A program made the position numbers and the translations under genes. This document shows positions 40,902 through 50,452 of a stretch of DNA of 64,000 nt, piece after piece. Source of the stretch: CAKZQX01 sp034435975 (lineage in GTDB: Bacteria > Chloroflexota > Chloroflexia > Chloroflexales > Chloroflexaceae). The notes beneath the pieces were generated by a model. The model had not been told where the DNA came from. It worked only from the letters and a program-made list of their open reading frames with translations, and made no database searches. How positions within the stretch are numbered: position 1 is the stretch's first letter; every line of letters begins with the position of its first letter. Location of the stretch: the NCBI GenBank assembly GCA_034435975.1, contig DAOTWD010000156.1:1-64000 (forward strand), written 5' to 3'.

Positions 40902-43670
40902 TCACAATACATCTTCTTGATTGGTAGGCGCAATCAGGCGCACCTGGCTGACTGAGGAATCGATCGTTAACACCCCATAATCGGGGAACTCTACCTTCAA
41001 TACTTCCGTGTTCTCCTCAATGCGGCTTTCCTGAACATCACCATAACCATAAGGCAAGCAAAAGATCTGGTCGCCCGCCTTAAAGCGCGGCTCGACCGGG
41101 AAGCGCATGCGATCCGACGCCCGGTGTGCTGGTGCACCAGGAACGGGTTGCGACCGAGATTCGTGTTGCTGACGCATGCGCCGCATACGTGCAATCATGG
41201 CGCTGGCATCCGGCGTCACCTCAGTGGGCGGTTCGAGTGCCGGGGCCGGCGCTTGCGGCGCAGGCACTGTTGCACGCGGGTCACTGTTGCGGCCTTTGCT
41301 CCGTGCTACTCGCTTTTTGCTACCCATATTGCTCCCCGATTGTGCTGCCCGCGCTTGCAGACGATGGTCGTCAACTGATGACGACCGGGGTTCAGATGCG
41401 GGTGGGACAGATCGCCCGGTGACTGCTGATACTCTAGGAGAGGTCGGTTGTATGGATGCCAGTTCATCGTAGGCTGGCAACTCGTCTGACGCATCATCAA
41501 GTGGCTCCGGCCAGGCGGCGAGCGGTGAATACGTGCCTGGCTCGGCCTCGGCTGCCCAGGTTTCGGCCCCTATTGCGGGTACAGGTATGGTTGATTTTGC
41601 TGGTGCCAATGCCTCTGGTAATACCATCTCACCCCCAAGGAGTGTCAGCATCCAATCCATATCGACTCGTGCCAGCGGCTCCCACAACACATCATTGCGG
41701 CTATCGAGGGCAACATCATAGGCCAGCGGCAGTATCGTTTCGAGTTGCTCATACAGCCAGGCAGCAAGACCATTTCCGCCTGGCTGGGTATCAATAAAAT
41801 AGATCCGCCGCAGTTCGGGATCATAAGCCGGTACCAGATCCAGCGTATCGCACAACACGCGCAGTGGTAATGCAGCTACCAGCGACCATCCCACCAGTTG
41901 CCCTTCGGTTTTCAGGTTGACCGGCACATCAATCCAGAGCGCCGGTGCGGCCCAGTGAATGCCAGACGGTGTTGACAGCACCCATTCGGCCGGTGCCTTG
42001 TTTGCCTGGACTTCGCGGTACCCGTAGATCTCCTCTTCGATCAGCACTCGCCCCCAGCCGAGTATACGATTGTATACCATGCGTTGCTTCCGCTCATCAC
42101 GCACCGTAACCGTACAACGTCGCAAGGGAAATGTGCGACGTGAGTCGGACTCCGGTTTTAGCACCAGCACTCCGTTCTCCTCATCACGGCTGGCAACACG
42201 GTAACCACCGGATAGAGGAGGCAACGCCGCATCAGAAAAGCCCCAGCGATCGAATGCCGATGGGTCGAACACATCAATCTGCTGACTCTGCTCGTTCTGG
42301 ATATAGGTGATTGGGATGCCTGCAGCACGCATACCAAAGCCAGTGTAGGGATCATAAGAACCGACCAGCGGTTGCCATACGGTCTCACCGCCGGGCAGAC
42401 ACACCAGTTGCTGCTGACGTTCCAGGCGGGCCACCAGTTCTGTCGCCTGCCAGGATAGCACCTCGGTCGCCGTTAAGGGCAGCTCGCTGGCGGCACACAG
42501 TAGATGCTGGGCGGCAACATAGGCATTGGCAGCGGGCAGTGCCCAGATGGAGGGTGGATCATTGAGCAAGGGGGATGCTCCGCCTGCAGGCCCGGTCAGG
42601 CGTGCCAGGGTACGTTCAGCGGGCGAGTTGCCCAGAATCAGCAGCGTCAGCAGCGCATGACTGACCAGTGCCTGGCGGACGATGGCATGCGCACCAGGAT
42701 AGCCGGCAAAAATCTGCACCTGTGCCGGACGAGGTGTTGTGCCAAGTGTGATGTAATCGGGTTCGGGGCCAAGCAAGCGGGACAGGAGCGGTATTTCAAG
42801 CGGGGTGGCGCAAATATGCACGCGATACTGTTCACGCTGGTAGGCTTGAGCCAGCGCCACCGTTTCGCGCAGACGTTCTGCACCGGCATACCAGATGGCG
42901 AAGCTTGTCGCCGGATGAGGCACATCATCAACGGTGATAATCCGCCACGGCTGACCGCTGATCTCAGCCAGCACTGCATCCGCACCGATAGCCTCGGCCA
43001 GGGTTGCTGCCAGAAAGAGGGGCGCGGTAGGGTTCACCAGACGCCCGCTGCGCAGCAGCAACCCTGCCAGGTGCCCTATAGCCACACCCCGATAATGATC
43101 AACATCCATCAAGACGATCAGGCGCAAGTTTGACCAGAATGGTTGCCAGGCACGATCATGGCAGCGCAGCAGGCGCTGGTGTAAGGCATCCGGGGGAACG
43201 AGTAAGACACGGGCAGACACGGCCTGACGTGCGCGTTTGTCTGTGCTGATCGATGCGACTGACAGGGGGATCTTGATTGCGGCATTTAACTGCTCGAGTT
43301 CGGCCTGATACTGACCAGCAGAGGCATTATTGGGGACGAGCAACAACACACGAGTGTGCAACTCGCCTCGCAGCATCTCGTGTAGCAGCAGATACAGCGT
43401 TTGCCGCGCTGCCATATCGCCACCGACCAGCGCAAATGGTTCGCCTCGGCGTAAGGACGAGAAGGCCAGTGACTGGTGTGGGCGAAACGGTTCGCCTGTC
43501 AGCGCCACCCAGGCATGCTCCAATTCCGGACTGATCGGCAGGTGGCTGATCCGTCCACCAGTACGCGCTTCAAGTGTGTGTAAGCTGAGCAACGGACTCT
43601 GTCCCGCCCGCGCCCGCTGACGGGCCATGATTTGTACGACTTCAATCGGAGAACGAACGGCCATGGGCAT
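40902..43670 (-). CDS. MrfA/YprA-like helicase homologue that has lost its ATPase motifs
   Basis: 922 residues colinear with the YprA/MrfA DEAD/H helicase and DUF1998 family. FRPHQSLAF (62-70) corresponds to the Q-motif region; VPPDALHQRLL, the HYRGVAIGHLAGLLLRSGRL segment and LAATLAEAIGADAVLAEISG match family positions. However, the Walker A is VGGDMAARQT instead of TGTASGKS, the DE[LA]H box is MDVD (188-191), SATI is AATL, and the C-terminal cysteines after IDTQPGGNGLAAWLYEQLE are absent. A proline-rich linker (about 690-850) leads to a C-terminal Tudor/SH3-like domain (FKAGDQIFCLPYGYGDV). It cannot be a normal ATP-driven helicase; it may bind DNA or a partner. No gene overlaps it and the frame is intact, so it is probably expressed. 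Confidence 0.8.
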   Translation of the reverse strand: MPMAVRSPIEVVQIMARQRARAGQSPLLSLHTLEARTGGRISHLPISPELEHAWVALTGEPFRPHQSLAFSSLRRGEPFALVGGDMAARQTLYLLLHEMLRGELHTRVLLLVPNNASAGQYQAELEQLNAAIKIPLSVASISTDKRARQAVSARVLLVPPDALHQRLLRCHDRAWQPFWSNLRLIVLMDVDHYRGVAIGHLAGLLLRSGRLVNPTAPLFLAATLAEAIGADAVLAEISGQPWRIITVDDVPHPATSFAIWYAGAERLRETVALAQAYQREQYRVHICATPLEIPLLSRLLGPEPDYITLGTTPRPAQVQIFAGYPGAHAIVRQALVSHALLTLLILGNSPAERTLARLTGPAGGASPLLNDPPSIWALPAANAYVAAQHLLCAASELPLTATEVLSWQATELVARLERQQQLVCLPGGETVWQPLVGSYDPYTGFGMRAAGIPITYIQNEQSQQIDVFDPSAFDRWGFSDAALPPLSGGYRVASRDEENGVLVLKPESDSRRTFPLRRCTVTVRDERKQRMVYNRILGWGRVLIEEEIYGYREVQANKAPAEWVLSTPSGIHWAAPALWIDVPVNLKTEGQLVGWSLVAALPLRVLCDTLDLVPAYDPELRRIYFIDTQPGGNGLAAWLYEQLETILPLAYDVALDSRNDVLWEPLARVDMDWMLTLLGGEMVLPEALAPAKSTIPVPAIGAETWAAEAEPGTYSPLAAWPEPLDDASDELPAYDELASIQPTSPRVSAVTGRSVPPASEPRSSSVDDHRLQARAAQSGSNMGSKKRVARSKGRNSDPRATVPAPQAPAPALEPPTEVTPDASAMIARMRRMRQQHESRSQPVPGAPAHRASDRMRFPVEPRFKAGDQIFCLPYGYGDVQESRIEENTEVLKVEFPDYGVLTIDSSVSQVRLIAPTNQEDVL

Positions 43671-44121
43671 TCAACATCCATCTACGCATCTGTTGCCACC
43701 AGTTAGCGCCAGCCAGTACCGGGCCAGAATGGAACAGGTACAACTCTCGTCTTATCGTAATCATGTCTTATTGTAGCACAGACAGGGATAATCTCGATCA
43801 CTATTGTTGCCTGGAACCATATGACGCAGAGCCTGTGTGAAGAAAAGGTGGGGTTCAACCCTCCAGTTCGCCCTGTTTCTGCCCCCCTGCTGCACGGCGA
43901 GCAAGGAAGGAAGATCGTGAAGTATTTGCCACTCACGATCTTCTCCTTTTCCGACAATATCTTATGCGAAAGCGCAGATAGGCGTATAATGATAGAGCAA
44001 GCCTGTACCCATGGTCGGTTCGCCTTTGCGTCTACGTTAGGGCGGCAGATTTGTGGTGATACGCTTCGTTGTAGAAAGAGACACATTGTCGGCAATGGCT
44101 ATATACAGGCGGGTATATGGT
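43671..44121. other. Divergent intergenic region with hairpin
   Basis: 451 bp between divergent genes. gaagatcgtga (43910-43920) and tcacgatcttc (43933-43943) form an 11-bp stem followed by tccttttcc; it could be a weak terminator for minor transcripts. No coding region is supported. The hydrolase promoter is probably within the last 150 bp. Confidence 0.45.
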
Positions 44122-44964
44122 ATGATCGATAGTTGTGTTGCCACGGTATGTGGTTATCGTCTGCACTATCTGGCCGCAGGCAATGGCCCGCCGGTGATAC
44201 TTTTGCACGGATTTGTCGGCTCAGCAGAGGAGTGGCGACCAATGCTGGTCGCATTGGCTGGTCAGGGCTACCGCGCCATTGCCGTCGATGCGCCAGGCTT
44301 TGGCCGCTCGGATAAGCCGGGCGATGCGCCTTACTCGCTGTCACTGTATGCCGATCTGTATGCCGGGCTGCTCGACACCCTCGATCTGGGGTCGGCCGCG
44401 TTTATTGCCCACTCGATGGGCGGCAAATTTGCACTGGCAACTGCCATTTTGCATCCGACACGAGTGACGCGGCTGGTACTGGCCGACACGGATGGCTTTG
44501 CACCCGCTTCGCCGCTGACAAAGGCGGGTGACTGGCCTGTGCTTGGCCCGGCATTCTTGTGGGTCTCAGCGCAGACAATGGTCGTGCGGGCGTTTCTCAG
44601 GGCAGCTTTTGCCCACCCGGACGTTTTCGTCACACCGGAGTTGATCGAGCGCAGCCGCAATGCCCTGAGCGGGCCGGATAATCGCCGGGCGCTCCGGGCG
44701 CTTTGTCGGCATTACGACGCCATTGATTTACAGCGCTCCGGTTTACGCGCCCGTCTGAGCGAAATCCGTTGCCCAACGCTGATTGTCTGGGGAACCGAGG
44801 ATCGGGTGGTTCCCCCCGCCTATAGCGCAGTCGTTCAGCACGAGATCGCTGGCTCGCAACTGGTACTGCTACCCGATTGCGGCCATTTTCCGCATATCGA
44901 AGCTGCAGACGAATTTCAGAGGATAGTGATCGCCTTTCTGGCAGACAGGGCGCTGGACGGTTGA
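44122..44964 (+). CDS. Alpha/beta-hydrolase
   Basis: 280 residues with the classic fold: oxyanion-hole ILLHGFVGSAEEW (HG at 29-30), nucleophile elbow AHSMGG (Ser98), acid in VWGTEDRVVPP and histidine in DCGHFPHIE. There is a cap region of about 60 residues between strand 6 and the acid. The group includes esterases, haloalkane dehalogenases, C-C hydrolases and chlorophyll-pathway proteins of the BchO/MenH type; substrate unknown. The start at 44122 is where the fold begins (MIDSCVATVCGYRLHY); an ATG 9 codons upstream is possible and neither has a strong ribosome site. It stands alone between divergent and convergent neighbours. Confidence 0.88.
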   Translation: MIDSCVATVCGYRLHYLAAGNGPPVILLHGFVGSAEEWRPMLVALAGQGYRAIAVDAPGFGRSDKPGDAPYSLSLYADLYAGLLDTLDLGSAAFIAHSMGGKFALATAILHPTRVTRLVLADTDGFAPASPLTKAGDWPVLGPAFLWVSAQTMVVRAFLRAAFAHPDVFVTPELIERSRNALSGPDNRRALRALCRHYDAIDLQRSGLRARLSEIRCPTLIVWGTEDRVVPPAYSAVVQHEIAGSQLVLLPDCGHFPHIEAADEFQRIVIAFLADRALDG

Positions 44965-45171
44965 ACGTTGGGACGTTGGAGGTTACGCTCTATGCGAACC
45001 TGCCACACCCATCCTCACGCACGTTCTCAGAGATGGTCTGAACAGAGATATAGCGTGCAGTTGCTAGGCTGCCGCTGTGGCGGAAGGTTGTCAGGTTCTT
45101 GGTAAGGGCGCAACAGCGGCAGACAGCAACTGGTAGACAGAACGGAACACCTCGCTGCTGCGCCCCCCTAC

Positions 45172-48100
45172 TTACACCGTCACGGATTGTTTCTCACCGT
45201 GTGTGCGCGGTGAGGGAGCGCGGTGGGGGGGGGCTTCCATTGTCCCCTCAGCAGACGCTTCCAGCTTCGCCACTGCCTCATGGGGCATAACGCGCTGGAA
45301 GAGCGGGCGATATGTCTCCCAGCGTGACAGCACCTCAACCGCTCGTGGGCTACCGGTCAGTTCTGCATGGCGTTGCAGCAGCGGCAACAATTGGGCCTCA
45401 TCCTGCACACCTATGGGATCGATACGCACCAGTTGCGGATTGTAGCGCAGTGCCAGCATGTGCGCCTCATCCAGCACATAGGCCACACCACCGGTCATGC
45501 CAGCCCCGAAGTTGCGTCCAGTTTGCCCCAGAATGACCACTGTACCGCCAGTCATATACTCGCAGCCGTGATCACCGACCCCCTCGACCACCGCAGTCGC
45601 ACCGCTATTACGAACGGCAAAGCGTTCACCGACCTGACCAGCCGCATACAACTCACCGCCTGTGGCCCCATAGAGCAGTGTATTACCCGCAATCACATTT
45701 TCCTGCCAGCTAAAGCGGGCCTGCTCGGATGGCCGTATCACAATGACGCCACCGGCCATACCTTTACCAACATAGTCGTTGGCCTCACCAATGAGCAGCA
45801 AATGCATACCGGGTGTGTTGAATGCTCCGAAGCTCTGCCCGGCTGTGCCACGCAATGTCACCTGTACGGTATAAGGTGGCAGGCCTTTATCCCCGTACAT
45901 CTGACCGATCACCCCGGCGAGACGCGCTCCAAATGTGCGGTCGCGATTACTGATCGTATAGCTCACCGTAACTGAACTATGCCCGGAAAGCGCATTGCGT
46001 GCATCGTGTAGGAGGCGATCGTTCAAAGTCTCACCGGGAGGCAGCGGGTTGCGCTGACCGTTATGCCGAATCTCCTGGGTATGCACGCTGGCAGCCGCGC
46101 CGAGGATCGGCGTCAGATCCAGCGTATCCACATTGGGTATTCCCGTCCTGCGCTGACGTAGCAGATCAGTACGGCCAATGGCTTCTTCCAGCGAACGCAG
46201 ACCAAGTTCAGCCAGCACCTCGCGGATTTCCTGTGCCATGTAGCGGAAGAAGGCCATAACCATTTCTGGCTTACCAGGGAACCTGGCTCGCAAATCCTCA
46301 CGCTGAGTGGCAATACCGACCGGACAATTGTTGGAGTGACAGGTACGGGCCATTACACAACCCTCCGCAATCAACGCCGAGGTACCGAAAGAGTACTCGT
46401 CTGCGCCGAGGAGGGCGGCTAACACGACATCCCGACCAGTTTTGAAGCCACCGTCGGCACGTACCCGCACCCGTCCACGCAGACCATTAAGCAACAGCGT
46501 CTGTTGTGTTTCCGCCAACCCCAGTTCCCACGAAATACCGGCGTTCTTGATGCTGCTCAGTGCCGAAGCACCCGTCCCCCCCGAATGACCACTGATTAAG
46601 ATCCCATCGGCATATCCCTTGGCCACACCGGCCGCAATCGTGCCAACGCCGGCGGTTGCTACAAGCTTGACAGAAACGCGGGCATTGGGATTAACCTGCT
46701 TGAGGTCATAAATCAATTGTGCTAGATCCTCAATACTATAAATGTCGTGATGGGGCGGCGGGCTGATCAGCGAGACACCAGGAGTGGTATGCCGGATACG
46801 GGCAATCTCAGCGCTCACTTTATGGCCTGGTAATTGCCCCCCTTCACCAGGTTTGCTCCCCTGAGCCATCTTGATCTGCAGCTCATCGGCACTGGCAAGA
46901 TAGGCTGGTGTTACTCCAAACCGCCCCGAAGCAACCTGCTTGATACGGCTGTTGCGCTCATCAGTAAAGCGTTCAGGGGCCTCACCACCTTCACCGCTGT
47001 TGCTCATGCCGCCCAGGCGATTCATGGCAATAGCCAGGGTCTCGTGCGCCTCGCTGCTGGTGCTGCCGTGGCTCATTGCTGCTGTGCTGAAGCGTTGCAC
47101 GATTGTTTCGATTGGCTCCACTTCGTCCAGAGGCACGGGAGGGCCTGCGGGTACAAATTCGAGCAAGTGGCGCGGCTCAACCGGTGGACGATTGTTCACC
47201 ATGTCGGCATAGGCACGATAGTTTTTGTAACCATTCAAGGCCAGATGTGAGTCACCGTTGAGGGCATCCTCACTGTACACCGCCTTGTGGAGCGCATGCA
47301 CAACCAGTGGGTTAAAGTCGTGATACTCACCACCCTTTTTGAACTTATAGAAACCAGGGTGCGGCAGTTTGAGCGGCTCAGGGCCAAAAGCTCGCTGATG
47401 ACGCATCAGGGCATCGTGGGCCAGTTTGTCATAGCTGATCCCCCCAATGCGCGATGGTGTATTGGTAAAACAGGTATCAATCAACTCTTGAGCCAGACCA
47501 ATCGCCTCAAAGATCTGTGCTCCGCAGTAGCTATCGACAGGAGAAATTCCCATCTTTGACATAATCTTGAGCAGACCTTTGTCCAGAGCCTTGATGAAAT
47601 TCTGTTGAGCTTCTTGCAACTGGGCTTCTAGCGTGGCGGTGGCTGCTGCATCTGCCAGCACACTATCTTGCCGAGCATGCAACTCTGTCAGTTTGAGGGC
47701 CTGCACACTGTGCAGCGCCAGATAGGGATTAACTGCTTCGGCACCATACCCTACCAGACAGGCCAGGTGATGTACCTCGCGTGGCTCACCGCTCTCTACC
47801 ACCAGGCTTAGATAGGTGCGCAGTCCCGTGCGAATAAGATGGTGATGCACCGCGCCGAGCGCCAGGAGCGAGGGAATAGCTGCACACTCGGCATTGACCC
47901 CTCGATCACTGATAATCAAGATCGGTACGCCATTGCGGGCTGCCTGTTCTGCTTCGTGGCACAACTGCCGGATGGCTGTTCGTAGCCCCTGGGCTGCCTG
48001 TTGAGGGTCAGACAGCATGGCACTGGTAACCGGGAACAGTGCATAAATCGTTGTGGTACGCAACAACGGATCGGGATTGGCCCGAATTGCCGCCAGTTGT

Positions 48101-49869
48101 GCGTCAGTCAAAACCGGTGTTTGGAGATATAAGAGATGTGCGTGTTCCGGTGTTTCCTGCAATATGTCCAGGCGTCGTCCCAGCCCAATACCCAACGACA
48201 TAACCAGCTCTTCGCGGAGCGGGTCAATCGGTGGGTTGGTCACTTCAGCAAAGCGTTGCTTAAAGAACTGGAACAGCGGTCGCCCCAACTCAAGCTGGGA
48301 CAGCACGGCTACAGGCGTATCATCGCCCATCGAACCGACAGGCTCCTGTCCACTGCGCAGCATTGGTTTCAGGATCACGTTGAGTTCTTCGCTGGTATAG
48401 CCGAAGGCCATTTGTTGTACCTCGAGTTCTCTCGCATCCTCCTCAGATACGGCCAGCGGTGATGGGAGAGCATCGAACCGGCTCATCAGCGCATTGAGCG
48501 AGCGATGATGCTGGGCAACCCAGTGTTCATAGGGCTGGCGTCCCGCCAACATATCCTTGATTTCTTCATTGGTGTAGAAGTGACCGGCGACCGTGTCCAC
48601 AGCAATCATTTGCCCAGGCCCTAGCTTGCCTTTATGGACGATCGTACGCTCATCAATCGGAAACGCACCCACTTCACTGCCACTGACGACCAGGCCATCC
48701 TCGGTCACGAGATACCGCGCCGGGCGTAACCCGTTACGATCCAGGGCAGTACCGACAATCTGCCCATCACAGAACGTCAGGGCCGCCGGGCCATCCCATG
48801 GCTCCATCAGGCAGGCATGATATTGGTAGAACGCACGCAAGGACTGCGGGAGGTCACAGATTTTTTCCCAGGCTTCAGGCACCATCATGCTCATTGCGTG
48901 GCGAATATCGCGTCCCCCCAATACCAGGAGTTCCAGCGTATTATCGAGTTGAGCCGAGTCACTGCTGTCAATATCAATAATATTGCGGATCGGCTGGAGG
49001 ACGTAGCCGCCATTGGGTGCAGGTGCCGGGAAGTGCATAGTGCCTTCACGTGCCCGCATCCAGTTCACGTTGCCTTGAAGCGTGTTGATCTCGCCGTTAT
49101 GCGAGAGCATGCGAAATGGTTGGGCGCGATCCCAGGTTGGAAACGTGTTGGTCGAATAGCGTTGATGATAGACCGCCAGAGCCGTGATATAGGTCGAGTC
49201 ACGCAGATCAGGATAAAAATCAGCCAAGTTTGAGCCAAGCAATAGGCCCTTGTAGACAATGCTCCGTGCGGAGAGTGACGCGATATAGGTTTCCAGTTTC
49301 CGGGCTTTGAACGTTGCCTCCATATCTTTGCGGGCCAGATACAAGGTGCGTTCATACGCCAGATCATCCATCTGGCCGTTCCGCGCGATCAAGACCTGGC
49401 GCAAGCACGGTTTCGCCAGCAGTGCGCGTTGCCCCAGCGCACGCTCATCAGTTGGCACATCACGCCAGCCAACCACCGTTAACCCGCGTGCCATCAGCGT
49501 CTGGGTAATAATCTGGCAACTGGCGGCGGCCGCGGTGGTATCCTGTGGCAGAAACAGCATTCCCACGGCGAGATCGCCGAGATTCATCGTTCTGCCCTGA
49601 CGCTCCAGTTCGCGCATCAGGAGGTTACGTGGAATCTGGGTCAAAACACCAGCACCATCACCAGTTTTTGTATCGTCTGCGACAGCTCCGCGATGTTCCA
49701 GATTACTCAAGGCGGTGAGTGCCATTAACAAAATGGCGTGGCTCGGCTGACCATTGATTCGGGCCACAAAACCGATACCACAGCCATCATGTTCAAACTG
49801 CGGGTCGTACAATGAGCGCTGTGGGTCGTACCATGTACGCTGAAGAATACCATCAGTGGAAACTTGCAT
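45172..49869 (-). CDS. gltB: Glutamate synthase large subunit
   Basis: 1565 residues, full length for the alpha subunit. The class II amidotransferase domain follows a short propeptide, with Cys30 in HDGCGIGFVARING as the N-terminal nucleophile after processing. Central and FMN-binding domains include HSGGTGASALSSIKNAG and GADEYSFGT; the [3Fe-4S] ligands are in CVMARTCHSNNCPVGIAT; the C-terminal beta-helix has GEANDYVGKGMAGGVIVI. The enzyme transfers the glutamine amide to 2-oxoglutarate to make two glutamates. No gltD small subunit is adjacent, so either it is elsewhere or the enzyme uses ferredoxin, as in photosynthetic bacteria. The N-terminus contains a small internal duplication (YDPQRSLYDPQ). 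Confidence 0.96.
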   Translation of the reverse strand: MQVSTDGILQRTWYDPQRSLYDPQFEHDGCGIGFVARINGQPSHAILLMALTALSNLEHRGAVADDTKTGDGAGVLTQIPRNLLMRELERQGRTMNLGDLAVGMLFLPQDTTAAAASCQIITQTLMARGLTVVGWRDVPTDERALGQRALLAKPCLRQVLIARNGQMDDLAYERTLYLARKDMEATFKARKLETYIASLSARSIVYKGLLLGSNLADFYPDLRDSTYITALAVYHQRYSTNTFPTWDRAQPFRMLSHNGEINTLQGNVNWMRAREGTMHFPAPAPNGGYVLQPIRNIIDIDSSDSAQLDNTLELLVLGGRDIRHAMSMMVPEAWEKICDLPQSLRAFYQYHACLMEPWDGPAALTFCDGQIVGTALDRNGLRPARYLVTEDGLVVSGSEVGAFPIDERTIVHKGKLGPGQMIAVDTVAGHFYTNEEIKDMLAGRQPYEHWVAQHHRSLNALMSRFDALPSPLAVSEEDARELEVQQMAFGYTSEELNVILKPMLRSGQEPVGSMGDDTPVAVLSQLELGRPLFQFFKQRFAEVTNPPIDPLREELVMSLGIGLGRRLDILQETPEHAHLLYLQTPVLTDAQLAAIRANPDPLLRTTTIYALFPVTSAMLSDPQQAAQGLRTAIRQLCHEAEQAARNGVPILIISDRGVNAECAAIPSLLALGAVHHHLIRTGLRTYLSLVVESGEPREVHHLACLVGYGAEAVNPYLALHSVQALKLTELHARQDSVLADAAATATLEAQLQEAQQNFIKALDKGLLKIMSKMGISPVDSYCGAQIFEAIGLAQELIDTCFTNTPSRIGGISYDKLAHDALMRHQRAFGPEPLKLPHPGFYKFKKGGEYHDFNPLVVHALHKAVYSEDALNGDSHLALNGYKNYRAYADMVNNRPPVEPRHLLEFVPAGPPVPLDEVEPIETIVQRFSTAAMSHGSTSSEAHETLAIAMNRLGGMSNSGEGGEAPERFTDERNSRIKQVASGRFGVTPAYLASADELQIKMAQGSKPGEGGQLPGHKVSAEIARIRHTTPGVSLISPPPHHDIYSIEDLAQLIYDLKQVNPNARVSVKLVATAGVGTIAAGVAKGYADGILISGHSGGTGASALSSIKNAGISWELGLAETQQTLLLNGLRGRVRVRADGGFKTGRDVVLAALLGADEYSFGTSALIAEGCVMARTCHSNNCPVGIATQREDLRARFPGKPEMVMAFFRYMAQEIREVLAELGLRSLEEAIGRTDLLRQRRTGIPNVDTLDLTPILGAAASVHTQEIRHNGQRNPLPPGETLNDRLLHDARNALSGHSSVTVSYTISNRDRTFGARLAGVIGQMYGDKGLPPYTVQVTLRGTAGQSFGAFNTPGMHLLLIGEANDYVGKGMAGGVIVIRPSEQARFSWQENVIAGNTLLYGATGGELYAAGQVGERFAVRNSGATAVVEGVGDHGCEYMTGGTVVILGQTGRNFGAGMTGGVAYVLDEAHMLALRYNPQLVRIDPIGVQDEAQLLPLLQRHAELTGSPRAVEVLSRWETYRPLFQRVMPHEAVAKLEASAEGTMEAPPHRAPSPRTHGEKQSVTV

Positions 49870-50035
49870 AACTTACACCTTACCCAATTCAAGGTTCAGC
49901 TTTCCTGACCGGCGATGCCTCGAAGTACCAACGTTCAAGATAAAAAAAGAACAGAAAAACACATTCCTTTTGTTACACATTATTAACCACAATAACGACA
50001 AATCTTCGTATCCTGAGTTTGTGCATAAAATACAA

Positions 50036-50078
50036 AAGCTCACCCAGGTCTCTCAGATCACTGAGTCCAGGCGAGCTT
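50036..50078 (-). other. Structured leader segment upstream of gltB
   Basis: aagctc (50036-50041) pairs with gagctt (50073-50078), enclosing a second stem ctcag/ctgag (about 50052-50056 and 50061-50065) with a 4-base loop; ccagg repeats lie in the internal loop. Read on the minus strand the outer stem is followed by ttttgtatttt. It could be a terminator or attenuator in the gltB leader; no known riboswitch was recognised. Confidence 0.35.
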
Positions 50079-50367
50079 CGTTGGCGCATATATTTTCGAT
50101 CGATACTGTATTTTAGTTATAGACAGGAATACTTGTTACGTCTTTGGAACGAGCATTCCTCTATCTAGTGTACCAGCGAATGAATGATGGTAGAAGATAG
50201 CCGTGTGGATATCGACTTCCACTGGCACTGGCCTCACAGGAGCCAATATACGGTACAATAACAATACTATCAAGCCAGGATCTGGGGATATAACATAGCC
50301 CGGCGATTCCCTCGCCTTGTTGAGGGTACTTCGAGCTGTACTACACGTCGGCTGAGTAACTGAAAAA

Positions 50368-50395
50368 TTGTTAATTAGGGAAACTATACTATAAT
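50368..50395 (+). promoter_or_regulatory. Promoter of the glycosyltransferase-sensor operon
   Basis: TTGTTA (50368-50373), a 16-bp spacer and TATAAT (50390-50395). The downstream ATG is at 50453, with gaggg as a ribosome site 12 bases before it. Confidence 0.6.
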
Positions 50396-50452
50396 AGGTT
50401 GCTTTTGTCAAATATCTATTTGGATAGATCTTACAAATAGAGGGCACATTGT

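Larger units (their letters stand above)
49870..50452. other. Divergent promoter region of gltB and the glycosyltransferase-sensor operon
   Basis: 583 bp, AT-rich in its left part, without a supported gene. The right end has the promoter TTGTTA-16-TATAAT for the + operon. The left part holds a folded segment in the predicted leader of gltB (see separate entry). No other structure is clear. Confidence 0.5.

Noticed and set aside
49856..50116. + strand frame overlapping the gltB start
   Set aside because: Antisense to gltB and to its leader; no promoter or ribosome site.
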